Shown here: in pieces, positions 21,950 to 30,400 of the stretch
Layout: every line of letters begins with the position of its first letter
Position numbering within the stretch: the stretch's first letter is position 1
DNA from: Firmicutes bacterium UBA4049
GTDB taxonomy: Bacteria > Bacillota > Desulfotomaculia > Desulfotomaculales > Nap2-2B
Length of the DNA: 32,358 nt
Direction: 5' to 3'
Assembly: GCA_002382755.1 (NCBI GenBank)
Contig: DFZT01000016.1
Location: 1-32,358, forward strand
Notes under the pieces: model-generated
Databases searched by the model: none
Told to the model about the DNA's origin: nothing
The model's input: only the letters and a program-made list of their open reading frames with translations
Position numbers and translations under genes: made by a program

Positions 21950-22726
21950 TCAATGAATACTCCAACCTCCATCAACAATCAAAACCTGACCGTGCATATA
22001 ATCGGAAGCATCCGAAGCCAGATACGCTACGGCTCCTTTTATATCCTCGTCGTTGCCAAAACGACCGGCTGGAATGTATTCGAGAAATTCATTACGGTGC
22101 ATTTCGAGTATTTTTTCGGCCATGTGCGTTGGAAACCAACCTGGAGCAAGGACATTTACGTTAACTCCGAACGGCGCCCACTTAGCCGCTAAATCCCTGG
22201 TCATATTGATAACTGCCCCTTTGCTCGCGTTATAGGCGGCGGCATCCATTATATTGGTCTTGCACCCTACCAAACCCATTACAGAAGCGACGTTAATGAT
22301 TTTCCCCTTACCCTGCCGTTTCATGATTCCAAAAGCTTCTTTCGCTGCCATAAAGGTCCCGGTTAAGTTTACATCAATTACCTGCCGCCATTTATCCATG
22401 GGATAATCGGCGGCGGGCGCTCCCCAAGTGATTCCCGCATTATTAACAAGGATATCCAATCGGTTAAAAGTTTCCATGGTCCGATTGATCATATTAACAA
22501 TGTCTTCCTCCCTGGCCACATCGCATCTAACAGCTAACGCCTTAATACCAAATAACTGACTTATTTCGGCCGCGACCTGTTCACAACGTTCCTCTCTGCG
22601 AGCCGCCAGAACTAAATTGGCGCCGAGCTCAGCTAAGGCACAGGCCATTTGTTTGCCCAGTCCGGTGTACCCGCCGGTTACCACTGCCGTTTTACCGGAA
22701 AGATTTAATAAGTCCTTCAAATACAC
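21950..22726 (-). CDS. Short-chain dehydrogenase/reductase, third copy
   Basis: A 258-residue classical SDR with TGGYTGLG (nucleotide binding), NNAG near 92, a VASVMG serine segment and YNASKGA (YxxxK), so catalytically complete. It resembles gluconate 5-dehydrogenase/3-ketoacyl reductase-type SDRs and ends MHGQVLIVDGGWSIH. It would be a 3-hydroxyacyl-CoA or similar alcohol dehydrogenase. GTG 22726 is the start (a weak GGTGA SD about 11 bases upstream). It is followed after 22 bases by the thiolase, so oxidation and thiolysis are paired as in bbsCD-AB, but with single-subunit enzymes. Confidence 0.8.
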   Translation of the reverse strand: MYLKDLLNLSGKTAVVTGGYTGLGKQMACALAELGANLVLAARREERCEQVAAEISQLFGIKALAVRCDVAREEDIVNMINRTMETFNRLDILVNNAGITWGAPAADYPMDKWRQVIDVNLTGTFMAAKEAFGIMKRQGKGKIINVASVMGLVGCKTNIMDAAAYNASKGAVINMTRDLAAKWAPFGVNVNVLAPGWFPTHMAEKILEMHRNEFLEYIPAGRFGNDEDIKGAVAYLASDASDYMHGQVLIVDGGWSIH

Positions 22727-22828
22727 AATAATTCATCACCTTGCTTTCCAGAGAACAAATTTTCTTATACAATTAACTTCTTGCACAACTAACTTAATAG
22801 TTGCTTTGACAAACTTCTCTTTCGCTAC

Positions 22829-23611
22829 TTAATAGCCCTTATATACAGGAGATCTCTTTTCTAAGAATGCCTTCATCCCCTCCTTTTGATCCTGGCTAGA
22901 AAAGCAATGCGCAAAGCAGTTTATCTCAAATTCCAGCCCGTCGTCGGTATCTGAACCTATAGCCCGATGAATGCAACGTTTAGCCATGGATAAAGCAATA
23001 GGAGCTTTTTGCGATAATTTTTTTGCTAATTGTACTGTCTCAGACATAAGTTGTTCCGCTCCTACTACTTGATTCACTAAACCTATCTGCAACGCTTGTT
23101 CAGCCGAAATAATCTCACCAAGCATGATCATTTCTTTGGCTTTGCTCATTCCTAACAGCCTGGTCAAACGTTGCGTACCACCATTTCCCGGAATAATTCC
23201 CAAATTAATTTCCGGCTGTCCAAATTTAGCGGTGATTGAGGCCACGCGAAAGTCACAAGCCAGCGCTAATTCACAACCTCCTCCCAGCGCAAGTCCGTTA
23301 ATAGCGGCAATAACCGGCTTAGATATTTTCTCAATAAGTGATACAGCTTCCTTGCCTGCCGCTGCAAAACGCATTGCCTCAATAGAACTCATTTTACTCA
23401 TAGCTGCAATATCCGCTCCCGCAATAAAAGCTTTATTACCTGCTCCAGTGATAATCAAAGACTTTACTGCAGAATCAGAAGAAAGCATGATCAAACTTTC
23501 TTTTAATTCATGATAGACAGCGGGAGTTATAGCGTTGAGTAATTCGGGACGATTAATCGTTATGGTTGCTATCCCATCATCTATGTTTAGAAGGAGATAC
23601 TCAAAATCCAT
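22829..23611 (-). CDS. Enoyl-CoA hydratase/isomerase, first gene of the catabolic block
   Basis: A 260-residue crotonase. Oxyanion-hole motif AAINGLALGGGCELALACDF and the two catalytic glutamates GQPEINLG and AKEMIMLG are present, so it should be a true hydratase. ATG 23611 (MDFEYLLLN) gives the normal family length; a longer in-frame start would add 42 residues unlike the family. The region upstream (23612-24238) has no gene, so this is the first gene after the T-box leader. It may be the BbsH-equivalent hydratase. Confidence 0.8.
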   Translation of the reverse strand: MDFEYLLLNIDDGIATITINRPELLNAITPAVYHELKESLIMLSSDSAVKSLIITGAGNKAFIAGADIAAMSKMSSIEAMRFAAAGKEAVSLIEKISKPVIAAINGLALGGGCELALACDFRVASITAKFGQPEINLGIIPGNGGTQRLTRLLGMSKAKEMIMLGEIISAEQALQIGLVNQVVGAEQLMSETVQLAKKLSQKAPIALSMAKRCIHRAIGSDTDDGLEFEINCFAHCFSSQDQKEGMKAFLEKRSPVYKGY

Positions 23612-24238
23612 GCAACACAACCTACCTTTACAAATTAAATTTTGTCTTGTTCCAACTAAAATCATGTTAAAGCAAATTTCATGCCAGGTTAAAATATAGC
23701 CCAATTCTGCAACTCTTGGGTAGAGATGAATTTCCAAATCTACACTTGATACCGCTACATGAACGTTAATAAAAATACCTATCTAAACCTTGACAACTTC
23801 ACAACCATTTTTAGGGATTTTATACGATTTTGAGCCGGTATTTACTTAAAATATTACCATAACTGACCTGTTTCCTTGGTTTTTACCCCTTTCATAAAAT
23901 GTGCACAGGTAACCTGTTTATTCGCTGGCGTACTGGTATATTTTGACTTGTAACTATCTTGTAGATATTTGATAAAACCGTTTGATGTTCTGCACTGTCA
24001 CTTTTAATCCACATACCACCGCGCTTTTTTAAATCCGAATGTCAGTATCCATTACCTGTATTCGCTCACGGGAACTTTATCTATTTTAAGAATATGTTTC
24101 TACATGTGTTATTTAATCCCTTTATTAATTTTTCATTATAATACGACATATATCTACAATATTTGTTTTTCGATATTTCTGGCTATTAATATTTTTCTTC
24201 ATCTTTTAGGGATGAGTGATAAACTGCTTTGGACGATC
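23612..24238. other. Gene-free gap between the first crotonase gene and the T-box terminator
   Basis: Over 600 bases, AT-rich, with only short chance frames on either strand. It contains several TATAAA/TATAAT-like strings without convincing -35 partners. No repeat or RNA was recognised. A decayed insertion element is conceivable but not supported. If the T-box controls the catabolic genes, this is an unusually long untranslated leader. Confidence 0.5.
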
Positions 24239-24284
24239 AAAAAAGCCTGCATCTTTCATCCTCCAGGGACGAAAGCACAGGCTT
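24239..24284 (-). terminator. T-box terminator hairpin
   Basis: On the minus strand AAGCCTG...CAGGCTT closes a stem interrupted by an internal segment that also pairs (CTTTCGTC/GATGAAAG), followed by TTTTTT (24244-24239). The 5' arm of the stem overlaps the antiterminator, so it is the default off-switch of the T-box. Confidence 0.85.
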
Positions 24285-24603
24285 CGTGGTACCACCCTGA
24301 TTGGCTGCATATACATATACAGCCCACTCAATAAAAGTACGGGAACATTGACCCAATTACAGGAGAATAACGCTCCGATACCCTTTCCCTCTAACGCAGG
24401 AAATGCGTCTTAGCCTACTTAACCTTTTAGGGTTTTCAGCCTGCTCCTCCGGAGTGAACTTCAGCCGTCCATGTTCTAAAGGCGCTCCCAGCCACGACAC
24501 CTTCTCTCTGAAAAACTGGGACCAGCTATACTTTTCTCCTTCATAGGATTTAGATTGGCTATAAATTGAATTAATCATAGCACACTAAAAATAATTGTGC
24601 AAG
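24239..24603 (-). ncRNA. T-box riboswitch leader
   Basis: Read on the minus strand, the order of elements is Stem I with an AGAGAGAAGGTG-type AG-bulge, a GAA-GUU specifier-like stretch in GGCTGAAGTTCACTCCGGAG, the pseudoknot/Stem II region AGGCTGAAAACCCTAAAAGG, a Stem III hairpin (CGCATTTCCTGCG), the T-box sequence GGGTGGTACCACG (24297-24285) and a strong terminator. The base after UGG is U, so a tRNA with discriminator A would pair. If GAA precedes the specifier in the usual way, the codon is GUU (valine); a shift of register would give UUC (phenylalanine). Only the crotonase gene lies downstream, more than 600 bases away. Confidence 0.85.
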
Positions 24604-24649
24604 ATGTCGGGAAAAAATTTTTTAAATATTTTTTCATGCTTGAAAATTT

Positions 24650-24679
24650 TTGACGCATTAAAAAATAATAAATTATAAT
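24650..24679 (+). promoter_or_regulatory. Candidate sigma-A promoter for the creatininase-family gene
   Basis: TTGACG (24650-24655) and TATAAT (24674-24679) with 18-base spacing on the plus strand. It lies about 45 bases before the yjdF-like tail frame and about 175 before the ATG of the creatininase-family gene. Confidence 0.55.
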
Positions 24680-24721
24680 GTCTGTAAGAGATAAAAAACA
24701 CGATCCGGTTGGTAGCAAGCG

Positions 24722-24850
24722 GTGAAGCTTGAGCATGAATCAAGAAAGCTGGACAACAAAAAGCGTTCCAATGAAGATCGGAAAGAAAAGGAAAAGTTAA
24801 AATTCGAAAGGGCGCAAGAAAAAAAGAAAGAAAAAAAGAAAGGACATTAA
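24722..24850 (+). pseudogene. Tail of a YjdF/DUF2992-like protein
   Basis: A 42-residue frame from GTG 24722 to TAA 24850, very rich in Lys, Glu and Arg, reading LDNKKRSNEDRKEKEKL and ending EKKKEKKKGH. The basic/acidic C-terminal helix ending KKEKxKGH is the signature of the YjdF (DUF2992) family of small RNA-binding proteins. The globular N-terminal part is absent, so this is a truncated remnant, or a short peptide fused by chance to the leader of the next gene. There is no clear SD. Its stop is 4 bases before the next start. Confidence 0.35.
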
Positions 24851-24854
24851 GAAA

Positions 24855-25529
24855 ATGTCAAAATACCTATGCGACCTCACTTGGTCTGATGTTAGTGATT
24901 ATTTGGTTGGAAGAAAAGACATAATTTTGCCGTTTGGTTCCGTTGAGGAGCACGGTTATCATCTTCCCTTATCAACTGACGGGGATATTGCGATCAAAAT
25001 CTCAGAAGGAATTTCAGATCTTACTGATATAATTTATGCCCCTTTAGTTTGGTATGGCGTAAGTAACAGTACAGTATCATATGCCGGAACAATTATGGTT
25101 GACTTTTCTTCTCTTATGATTTTTGCTGCTTCCCTATTTAACAGCATTAAAAATAACGGTTTCAAAAAAATATATCTTATATCAGGGCACTTAAGCGGAT
25201 CAGAAATTTCTGCTTTAAAAGAAGCCGGCAGGAGATGCACGGATCTGGAGATATATATGCTGGATTATTCACTCCTTTCCTTTGACGACATTATGGAATC
25301 TGAAAGATACCATGCATGCGAGCTGGAAACTTCTTTAATGCTGTATCTTTACCCAAATAAGGTTGATCTGAAAAAAGCTGTTGATGAGGAGATAATTGTA
25401 GATAAATATGCGGTCAACGGCCTAAGTAAAACAAAAAGCGGTGTTTGGGGTTCACCTACTAGGGCAACAAAAGAAAAGGGAAAATATATTTATCAGCATA
25501 TTGTTAATGAATTTTCTGCTTATATTTAG
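24855..25529 (+). CDS. Creatininase-family metal-dependent amidohydrolase
   Basis: A 224-residue protein of the creatinine amidohydrolase/MftE family. Metal ligands are recognisable: VEEHGYHLPLSTDGD (Glu, His, Asp) near residues 30-45, SGHLSG (His) near 115 in place of the usual NGHGGN, and HACELETSLMLYLYP (Glu) near 155. All positions expected for a di-metal site are present in order. Substrate is unknown; relatives cut creatinine, mycofactocin peptides or aminopyrimidine amides. It is the only complete plus-strand gene here, has its own promoter and diverges from the T-box. The C-terminus is a little short for the family (usually about 240-260). Confidence 0.75.
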   Translation: MSKYLCDLTWSDVSDYLVGRKDIILPFGSVEEHGYHLPLSTDGDIAIKISEGISDLTDIIYAPLVWYGVSNSTVSYAGTIMVDFSSLMIFAASLFNSIKNNGFKKIYLISGHLSGSEISALKEAGRRCTDLEIYMLDYSLLSFDDIMESERYHACELETSLMLYLYPNKVDLKKAVDEEIIVDKYAVNGLSKTKSGVWGSPTRATKEKGKYIYQHIVNEFSAYI

Positions 25530-25567
25530 AAAAAAATCTTCTTAGAAATAGTTTTAAATAAACATCC

Positions 25568-25900
25568 ATGCAGGTGAACACCCATGCCGGTGGCCGGCGC
25601 ACAGAACGATGGAAATGAGGCGGAGCACTTGAAAAGTTTCGTAAAGTAGTCAATATTGAACATAGGGCTGGCGGGGTAGCCAGGTCGGGATACTTTTTGG
25701 TGGCAGCGACCCCGTAAGGTAAACTGATTACGGATGACTCGGAGCGCACCAAACTGTGGCGCTCCTCCAGGAGAAGCATGTGTAATAAATTTCATTTTCT
25801 CTTAGCCATTCGTTGCCCTCCCCGTCCTAATAACCTGAGAGGGATTGAGAGGACGATTGGATGTTTTAATTTAACGGTGTTGCGGAATAGATGTACATCC
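25568..25900 (+). other. Unrecognised GC-rich stretch with an interrupted reading frame
   Basis: The plus strand, read from ATG 25568, gives MQVNTHAGGRRTERWK, a TGA, GGALEKFRKVVNIEHRAGG continuing to FLVAATP, a TAA, and GKLITDDSERTKLWRSSRRS and beyond, so about 110 codons with only two stops. The opposite strand also carries an 89-codon frame. A GGAGCGCAC/GTGGCGCTCC hairpin lies at about 25740-25765. It may be a decayed gene, a mobile-element edge or a structured RNA; I do not recognise it. Confidence 0.3.
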
Positions 25901-25950
25901 CGATAACGTAGCAGCGTGTATGATGTTAATATGAACGCAGCTTGTTGTTT

Positions 25951-26014
25951 TAAATAAAAAGTCCTATTGGCAAAGGGGCTGAGAGAACTTTACTCCCGGC
26001 CTTTTGCCAATAGG
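25951..26014 (-). terminator. Intrinsic terminator of the cotJABC operon
   Basis: On the minus strand, CCTATTGGCAAAAGG and its complement (CCTTTGCCAATAGG-like) form a long stem from 26014 to 25963 around a GGGAG...CTCTC inner stem, followed by ACTTTTTATTT. It begins 44 bases after the cotJC stop. Confidence 0.85.
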
Positions 26015-26057
26015 CGCTCTTTGAGTTAATCCGGGTGTGCAGGGTGCTATTGAAATC

Positions 26058-26630
26058 TTAAAAAAACTTTTTACTGTTCATAAAGCCCTGGACATCGTTC
26101 AGCGTCTCACCGAAGCGCTGGAAATGGACTATTTCCCGCTCCCGGAGGAATTTGAGCACGTCTGTGACCAGAGGATCGTCGCTTAAATGAATTAAATGCT
26201 CGTAAGTGGAGCGGGCTTTTTGCTCTGCATCCATATCCTCAGTCAGATCGGTGATCGGATCTCCGGTGGCTTGTACGTATGAGGCAATCCAAGGTACCCC
26301 GTTTGGGTCGCTCCAGAACAGGGCGTGGTTATGCTGGGCGTAGTGTCCGCCAAGTCCGGCGGCCTCCATTTGCTGCGGGCTGACTCCCCTGGTCAGCTTG
26401 TAAAAGATGGTCGCCACAATTTCCATGTGGCCCATTTCTTCTGTACCTATGTCGGTCAGCAGTCCCCTGGCTTTATCGGTAGGCATTGAGTACCTCTGGT
26501 TGAGATATCTTAAAGATGCCGACAGTTCTCCGTCCGGGCCGCCGTACTGGGTGATGATCACTTTTGCCAGTTTGGGATTTGGGCCGGATACCTTGACCGG
26601 ATATTCCAAACTTTTTTGGTAAACCCACAT
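26058..26630 (-). CDS. cotJC: Spore coat protein CotJC, manganese-catalase family
   Basis: A 190-residue ferritin-like four-helix protein of the Mn-catalase family, a component of the inner spore coat. Metal-binding Glu/His residues lie in DGELSASLRY, GTEEMGHMEIV, STYEHLIHL and REREIVHFQRF. The N-terminal MWVYQKSLEYPVKV is the usual CotJC start. It is the last gene of cotJABC, 24 bases after cotJB, and ends before a strong terminator. It tells us that the host forms spores. The length is as expected (about 189). Confidence 0.93.
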   Translation of the reverse strand: MWVYQKSLEYPVKVSGPNPKLAKVIITQYGGPDGELSASLRYLNQRYSMPTDKARGLLTDIGTEEMGHMEIVATIFYKLTRGVSPQQMEAAGLGGHYAQHNHALFWSDPNGVPWIASYVQATGDPITDLTEDMDAEQKARSTYEHLIHLSDDPLVTDVLKFLREREIVHFQRFGETLNDVQGFMNSKKFF

Positions 26631-26654
26631 TTCTTAATCTCTCCTTAATTAAAA

Positions 26655-26954
26655 TTACATGTCCCAGGGCCAGGGGGAGTTGATCCATTGCCAGGATTGC
26701 TGGCTGGCGGACATGCCGAAATGAAACAGCGGGCCGCAAAGTTGTTCATAGGATGCGATACGCTGCTTCAGCTGGGGCACAATTGAGTTGTATGACATTA
26801 GAGCTTGCTGGTCATCAGGGTGCGTATCCAGGTAAAGGTTCAATTCAATGGCGGCGAACTGCAGCCGCTGAATTTCCAGCAGCATAGCTTGTTGATTATT
26901 ATTCGCCGTTATGATAACTTTTTGAGCCTGGGGTTTTTCCTGGCTGTTATCCAT
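26655..26954 (-). CDS. cotJB: Spore coat protein CotJB
   Basis: A 99-residue protein from ATG 26954 (SD GAGGTG 6 bases upstream; the GTG 9 bases earlier overlaps it). It has the family core LLEIQRLQFAAIELNLYLDT, PDDQQAL and the tail FGMSASQQSWQWINSPWPWD, typical of CotJB. The N-terminus is Gln/Asn-rich. It lies between cotJA and cotJC and is needed in the coat assembly of that operon in Bacillus. Confidence 0.9.
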   Translation of the reverse strand: MDNSQEKPQAQKVIITANNNQQAMLLEIQRLQFAAIELNLYLDTHPDDQQALMSYNSIVPQLKQRIASYEQLCGPLFHFGMSASQQSWQWINSPWPWDM

Positions 26955-26972
26955 TTGATTCACCTCTTTTTT

Positions 26973-27170
26973 TTAGCCTTTGTAAGGCATTACAAGTTCA
27001 GGGAAAAGGGTGCCTTGGCTTAAAGCTTCTGCCGGGCTGAAAACCTGGGTCATGTTCTGCCAGGGCACATAAGCGTGGGCAAGTTGAAACACAAACTCCA
27101 GATCCGGGCTGCACGGCATCTGTGGAGCGCCGGGAATTACAGGTATATTCGGGTAAGGATAATAGTTCAT
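26973..27170 (-). CDS. cotJA: Spore coat-associated protein CotJA
   Basis: A 65-residue protein from ATG 27170 (AAGGAGG 7 bases upstream; the GTG 18 bases earlier lies before the SD). It is Pro/Tyr-rich at the N-terminus (MNYYPYPNIPVIPG), then has LAHAYVPWQNMTQVFSPAEAL and TLFPELVMPY, which is the conserved CotJA core. It is the first gene of cotJABC, expressed in the mother cell in Bacillus. Confidence 0.9.
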   Translation of the reverse strand: MNYYPYPNIPVIPGAPQMPCSPDLEFVFQLAHAYVPWQNMTQVFSPAEALSQGTLFPELVMPYKG

Positions 27171-27197
27171 TGTCAAACCTCCTTGCACAGTTTCTAT

Positions 27198-27227
27198 ATA
27201 TTATGCAAGAAATACCATAGGTGACAA
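27198..27227 (-). promoter_or_regulatory. Candidate promoter for cotJABC
   Basis: TTGTCA (27227-27222) and TAATAT (27203-27198) with 18-base spacing on the minus strand, 27 bases before the cotJA ATG. The CATAATAT string also resembles the -10 of sigma-E promoters, which drive cotJ in Bacillus. The sigma factor cannot be decided from the sequence. Confidence 0.35.
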
Positions 27228-27468
27228 TGATTAGTATAAAATAATAGCGACGACTTCTTTCTTTGTCTCAAATGAAACAAGGGACAAATCGGCTGCCATA
27301 GTGTTTGGAGCGGAAAAGTACGTTTAAAAAATGAAATAAGAAAAAACTTATCAACTGATCAAACAGAATGGATTCAAAAAGTTAAGTGGAGGTTTAAAAT
27401 CTTGAAGAAAATTTTTGCCGGAGGGACGCATGGCTCGTTTGGCAGCGTCATATACCGTGAACGGCCAG

Positions 27469-30400
27469 CTAAACGAGGCTTTCCGTCATAGTTTGATTTG
27501 ATTGGTTGTTGGTGTTGAGCAGGAATTTTTTCGAAAATTGGTTGGCGTTTTTAAAAGCGATGGAGAGCATTAATTTAATCCGGTTGAGCTGGTTAACCTC
27601 ACTTGCGCCGGGGTCGTAATCAATCGCTGCAATATTCGCCTGCGGGTAATGCCTTCTTAAATCCTTGATCATTCCTTTTCCGGTAACGTGGTTGGGAAGG
27701 CAGGCGAATGGCTGCACACACACAATATTGGGCGCTCCGTGCTCGATCAGCTCAATCATCTCGGCGGTCAGAAGCCATCCTTCACCAGTGTGGTGCCCCA
27801 GTGAAAGTATTCTGCTGGCCCTTTCCGCCTGTGTGTAAATTGAAGGCGGCGGTTCAAACCGTTCACTTTGTTCCAGGGCGGCTTTCATTTCTTTTCTGCA
27901 GAATTCCAGCAAGTTAATCAGTACCTTGCCGCTGAAAAACTGCCCTTTACTGCCGTCCAGCACATAGTGTTTATAAATCAGGTCGTAGGCGCAGTAAATA
28001 AAGAAGTCCATCATGTCCGGCACAATGGCCTCCGCTCCCTCGTTTTCAAGCACCTGCACGACGGAATTATTGGCCTGCGGGTTGTATTTGACCAGAATTT
28101 CTCCTACCACTCCTACCCGCGGTTTTTTAATGCTACTTATTTTTAGCTGGTCAAAATCTCTGACGATTTGATGGATGTGTCTTTTAAAGCTGCCCGAATC
28201 GGCGTGGATGAGATGTTCGTTGCAGATTTCAACCCATTTCACGAATAACGCGTTTGCAGAGCCGCGGATTGCTTCGTAAGGTCTTATCCTGTGCAGGACC
28301 CGCATCAGCAGATCGCCATAGGTCAGCCCCATAAGGGCTTTTTTCCACAACCGGGGTGTTATTTTAAAGCCTGGGTTTTTCTCCAGACCTGCAATATTCA
28401 CGGATATGACGGGAATCTTGCCAAAACCTGAGTCCTGCAGGGCTTTTCTTAACAAACTGATATAGTTTGTCGCCCTGCATCCCCCGCCCGTCTGGGTTAT
28501 GGCTACGGCAGTGTCATTTAAATCGTATTTTCCCGATTTCAGCGCCTGGATTAGCTGCCCCACAACCATAATGGTCGGGTAACAGGCGTCGTTGTTTACA
28601 TATTTGACACCTTCATTAATTGAATCCTGATCAGCTTCCCGCAGCAGAACCAGGTTATATCCTTCCGACCGGAAGGCTCCTTCAATAAAATTGAAATGTA
28701 TCGGAGAAAACTGCGGGCACAAAATGGTATATGTTTTTTTCATTTCTTTCGTAAAGATAATCCTGCTTCCGGTTGTTGCCGCCGCCTGTTCCGCAATTTT
28801 AGCCCTGGCTCTGTCTTCCACGGCGGCTTTGAAAGAACGGATTCTGATCTTGGCGGCGCCCAGGTTGCTTACTTCATCTATTTTCAGGCAGGTATAGTGC
28901 TTGTTATGCTGGCTTAGGATTTCCTCCACCTGATCTGTCGTCACGGCATCCAGCCCGCAGCCGAAGGAGTTGAGCTGAATCAGTTCCAGGTTCCGCCGGG
29001 TAGTTGCCAGGCTGGCCGCGGCATACAGTCTGGAATGGTACATCCACTGATCCACTACCCGCAAAGGCCTTTTAACCCTTCCCAGGTGGGATACAGAATC
29101 TTCGGTAAGGACAGCCATTTCATTGGAAACAATGATCTCCGGAATGCCGTGGTTGATCTCCGGATCAAGATGATAGGGCCTTCCGGCCAGGATAATTCCC
29201 CTGGCGCCTGTTCGTTCCAGGTATTCCAGCGCTTTTTCGCCTTTGTTCCTGATCTCCTGCTTGAACAACAGATCTTCCCGCCAGGCTTGTTCCACGGCGC
29301 CGGCAATTTCTTTTTTGCTGATGTCAAAGGACTTTAATTCTTCAAATAACCGTTCAATCAGCCGTTTCTTGTTGTTGTACGGCAAAAACGGGTTGATAAA
29401 ATTGATTTTTTGGTCTTGCAGGATATCCATGTTGTGCTTAATGACGTCCGGATAGGAGATAACAATCGGGCAGTTAAAGCAATTGTTGGCTTCCGTCTGT
29501 TCCTTGCGCTCGTGGATTATGGAAGGATAAAAGATCGTTTTAACGCCTTTTTGAGCCAGGGAGGCGATATGCCCGTGGACCAGTTTGGCCGGGTAGCAGG
29601 CGGACTCCGAAGGTATTGTCTCTATACCGGCTTCGTAGACGGATTTTGAGGATTGGGGCGACAGTTCCACCCTAAAGCCCAAATGGGTAAAGAACGTAAA
29701 CCAGAACGGGTAGTTTTCGTACATATTCAGTGCTCTGGGTATACCGACAGTTCCCCGGATAGCCTCTTTTTCTTCAAGCGGCCGGTAAGCAAACAGCCGG
29801 TTGTATTTATAACCAAACAAATTGGGAATTTCCCCGGTGTTATTTTCCCTGGCGAAGCTCTTTTCACACCGGTTTCCCGAGATGTACCTGGCCCCGTTGG
29901 AAAACTTGTTTATTGTCAGCCGGCAGTTGTTCGTGCAGCCCCGGCATTTGCTCAGGGCGCTGGAAACGGACAGGTTATCCAGTTCTTCTTTGGATATCAA
30001 GGAACTTGCCTGCCCTTCGCGGTATTTATCCCTGGCAATGATAGCCGCCCCGAAGGCGCCCATCAGGCCGGCAATGTCGGGCCGGACGGCTTTTTTTTCC
30101 GTGATAACTTCAAAACTTCGCAGGATGGCGTCATTGTAGAAAGTACCGCCCTGGACTACAATGTGATTCCCCAGATCCTCCGGTTTTCTGAGTTTGATCA
30201 CTTTAAACAGCGCATTTTTGATTACCGAATAAGAAAGACCGGCGGAGATGTCTCCAATGGTCGCCCCTTCCTTTTGCGCCTGTTTGACTTTGGAGTTCAT
30301 AAAGACGGTGCAGCGCGAGCCCAAGTCAACCGGCGCGCCGGCCAGCAGCGCCGCTTCGGCGAATTCCTGCACGGATAAGTTCAATGAACGTGCAAATGTG

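Noticed and set aside
20722..21978. Longer start for the thiolase overlapping the upstream SDR gene
   Set aside because: The internal ATG 21927 has a well-placed SD and gives the normal thiolase N-terminus.
25504..25795. Minus-strand frames of 89-91 codons after the creatininase-family gene
   Set aside because: No SD and no family text; the plus-strand interrupted frame looks at least as protein-like, so neither is called as a gene.
27402..27491. A 29-codon plus-strand frame starting TTG after GTGGAGG
   Set aside because: Although the SD looks fair, the peptide overlaps the end of the activase gene and has no recognisable feature.
29653..30378. A 241-codon plus-strand frame inside the fused activase gene
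   Set aside because: It lies wholly within a confidently identified gene on the opposite strand, has no SD and shows no family motif; high GC at third positions explains it.
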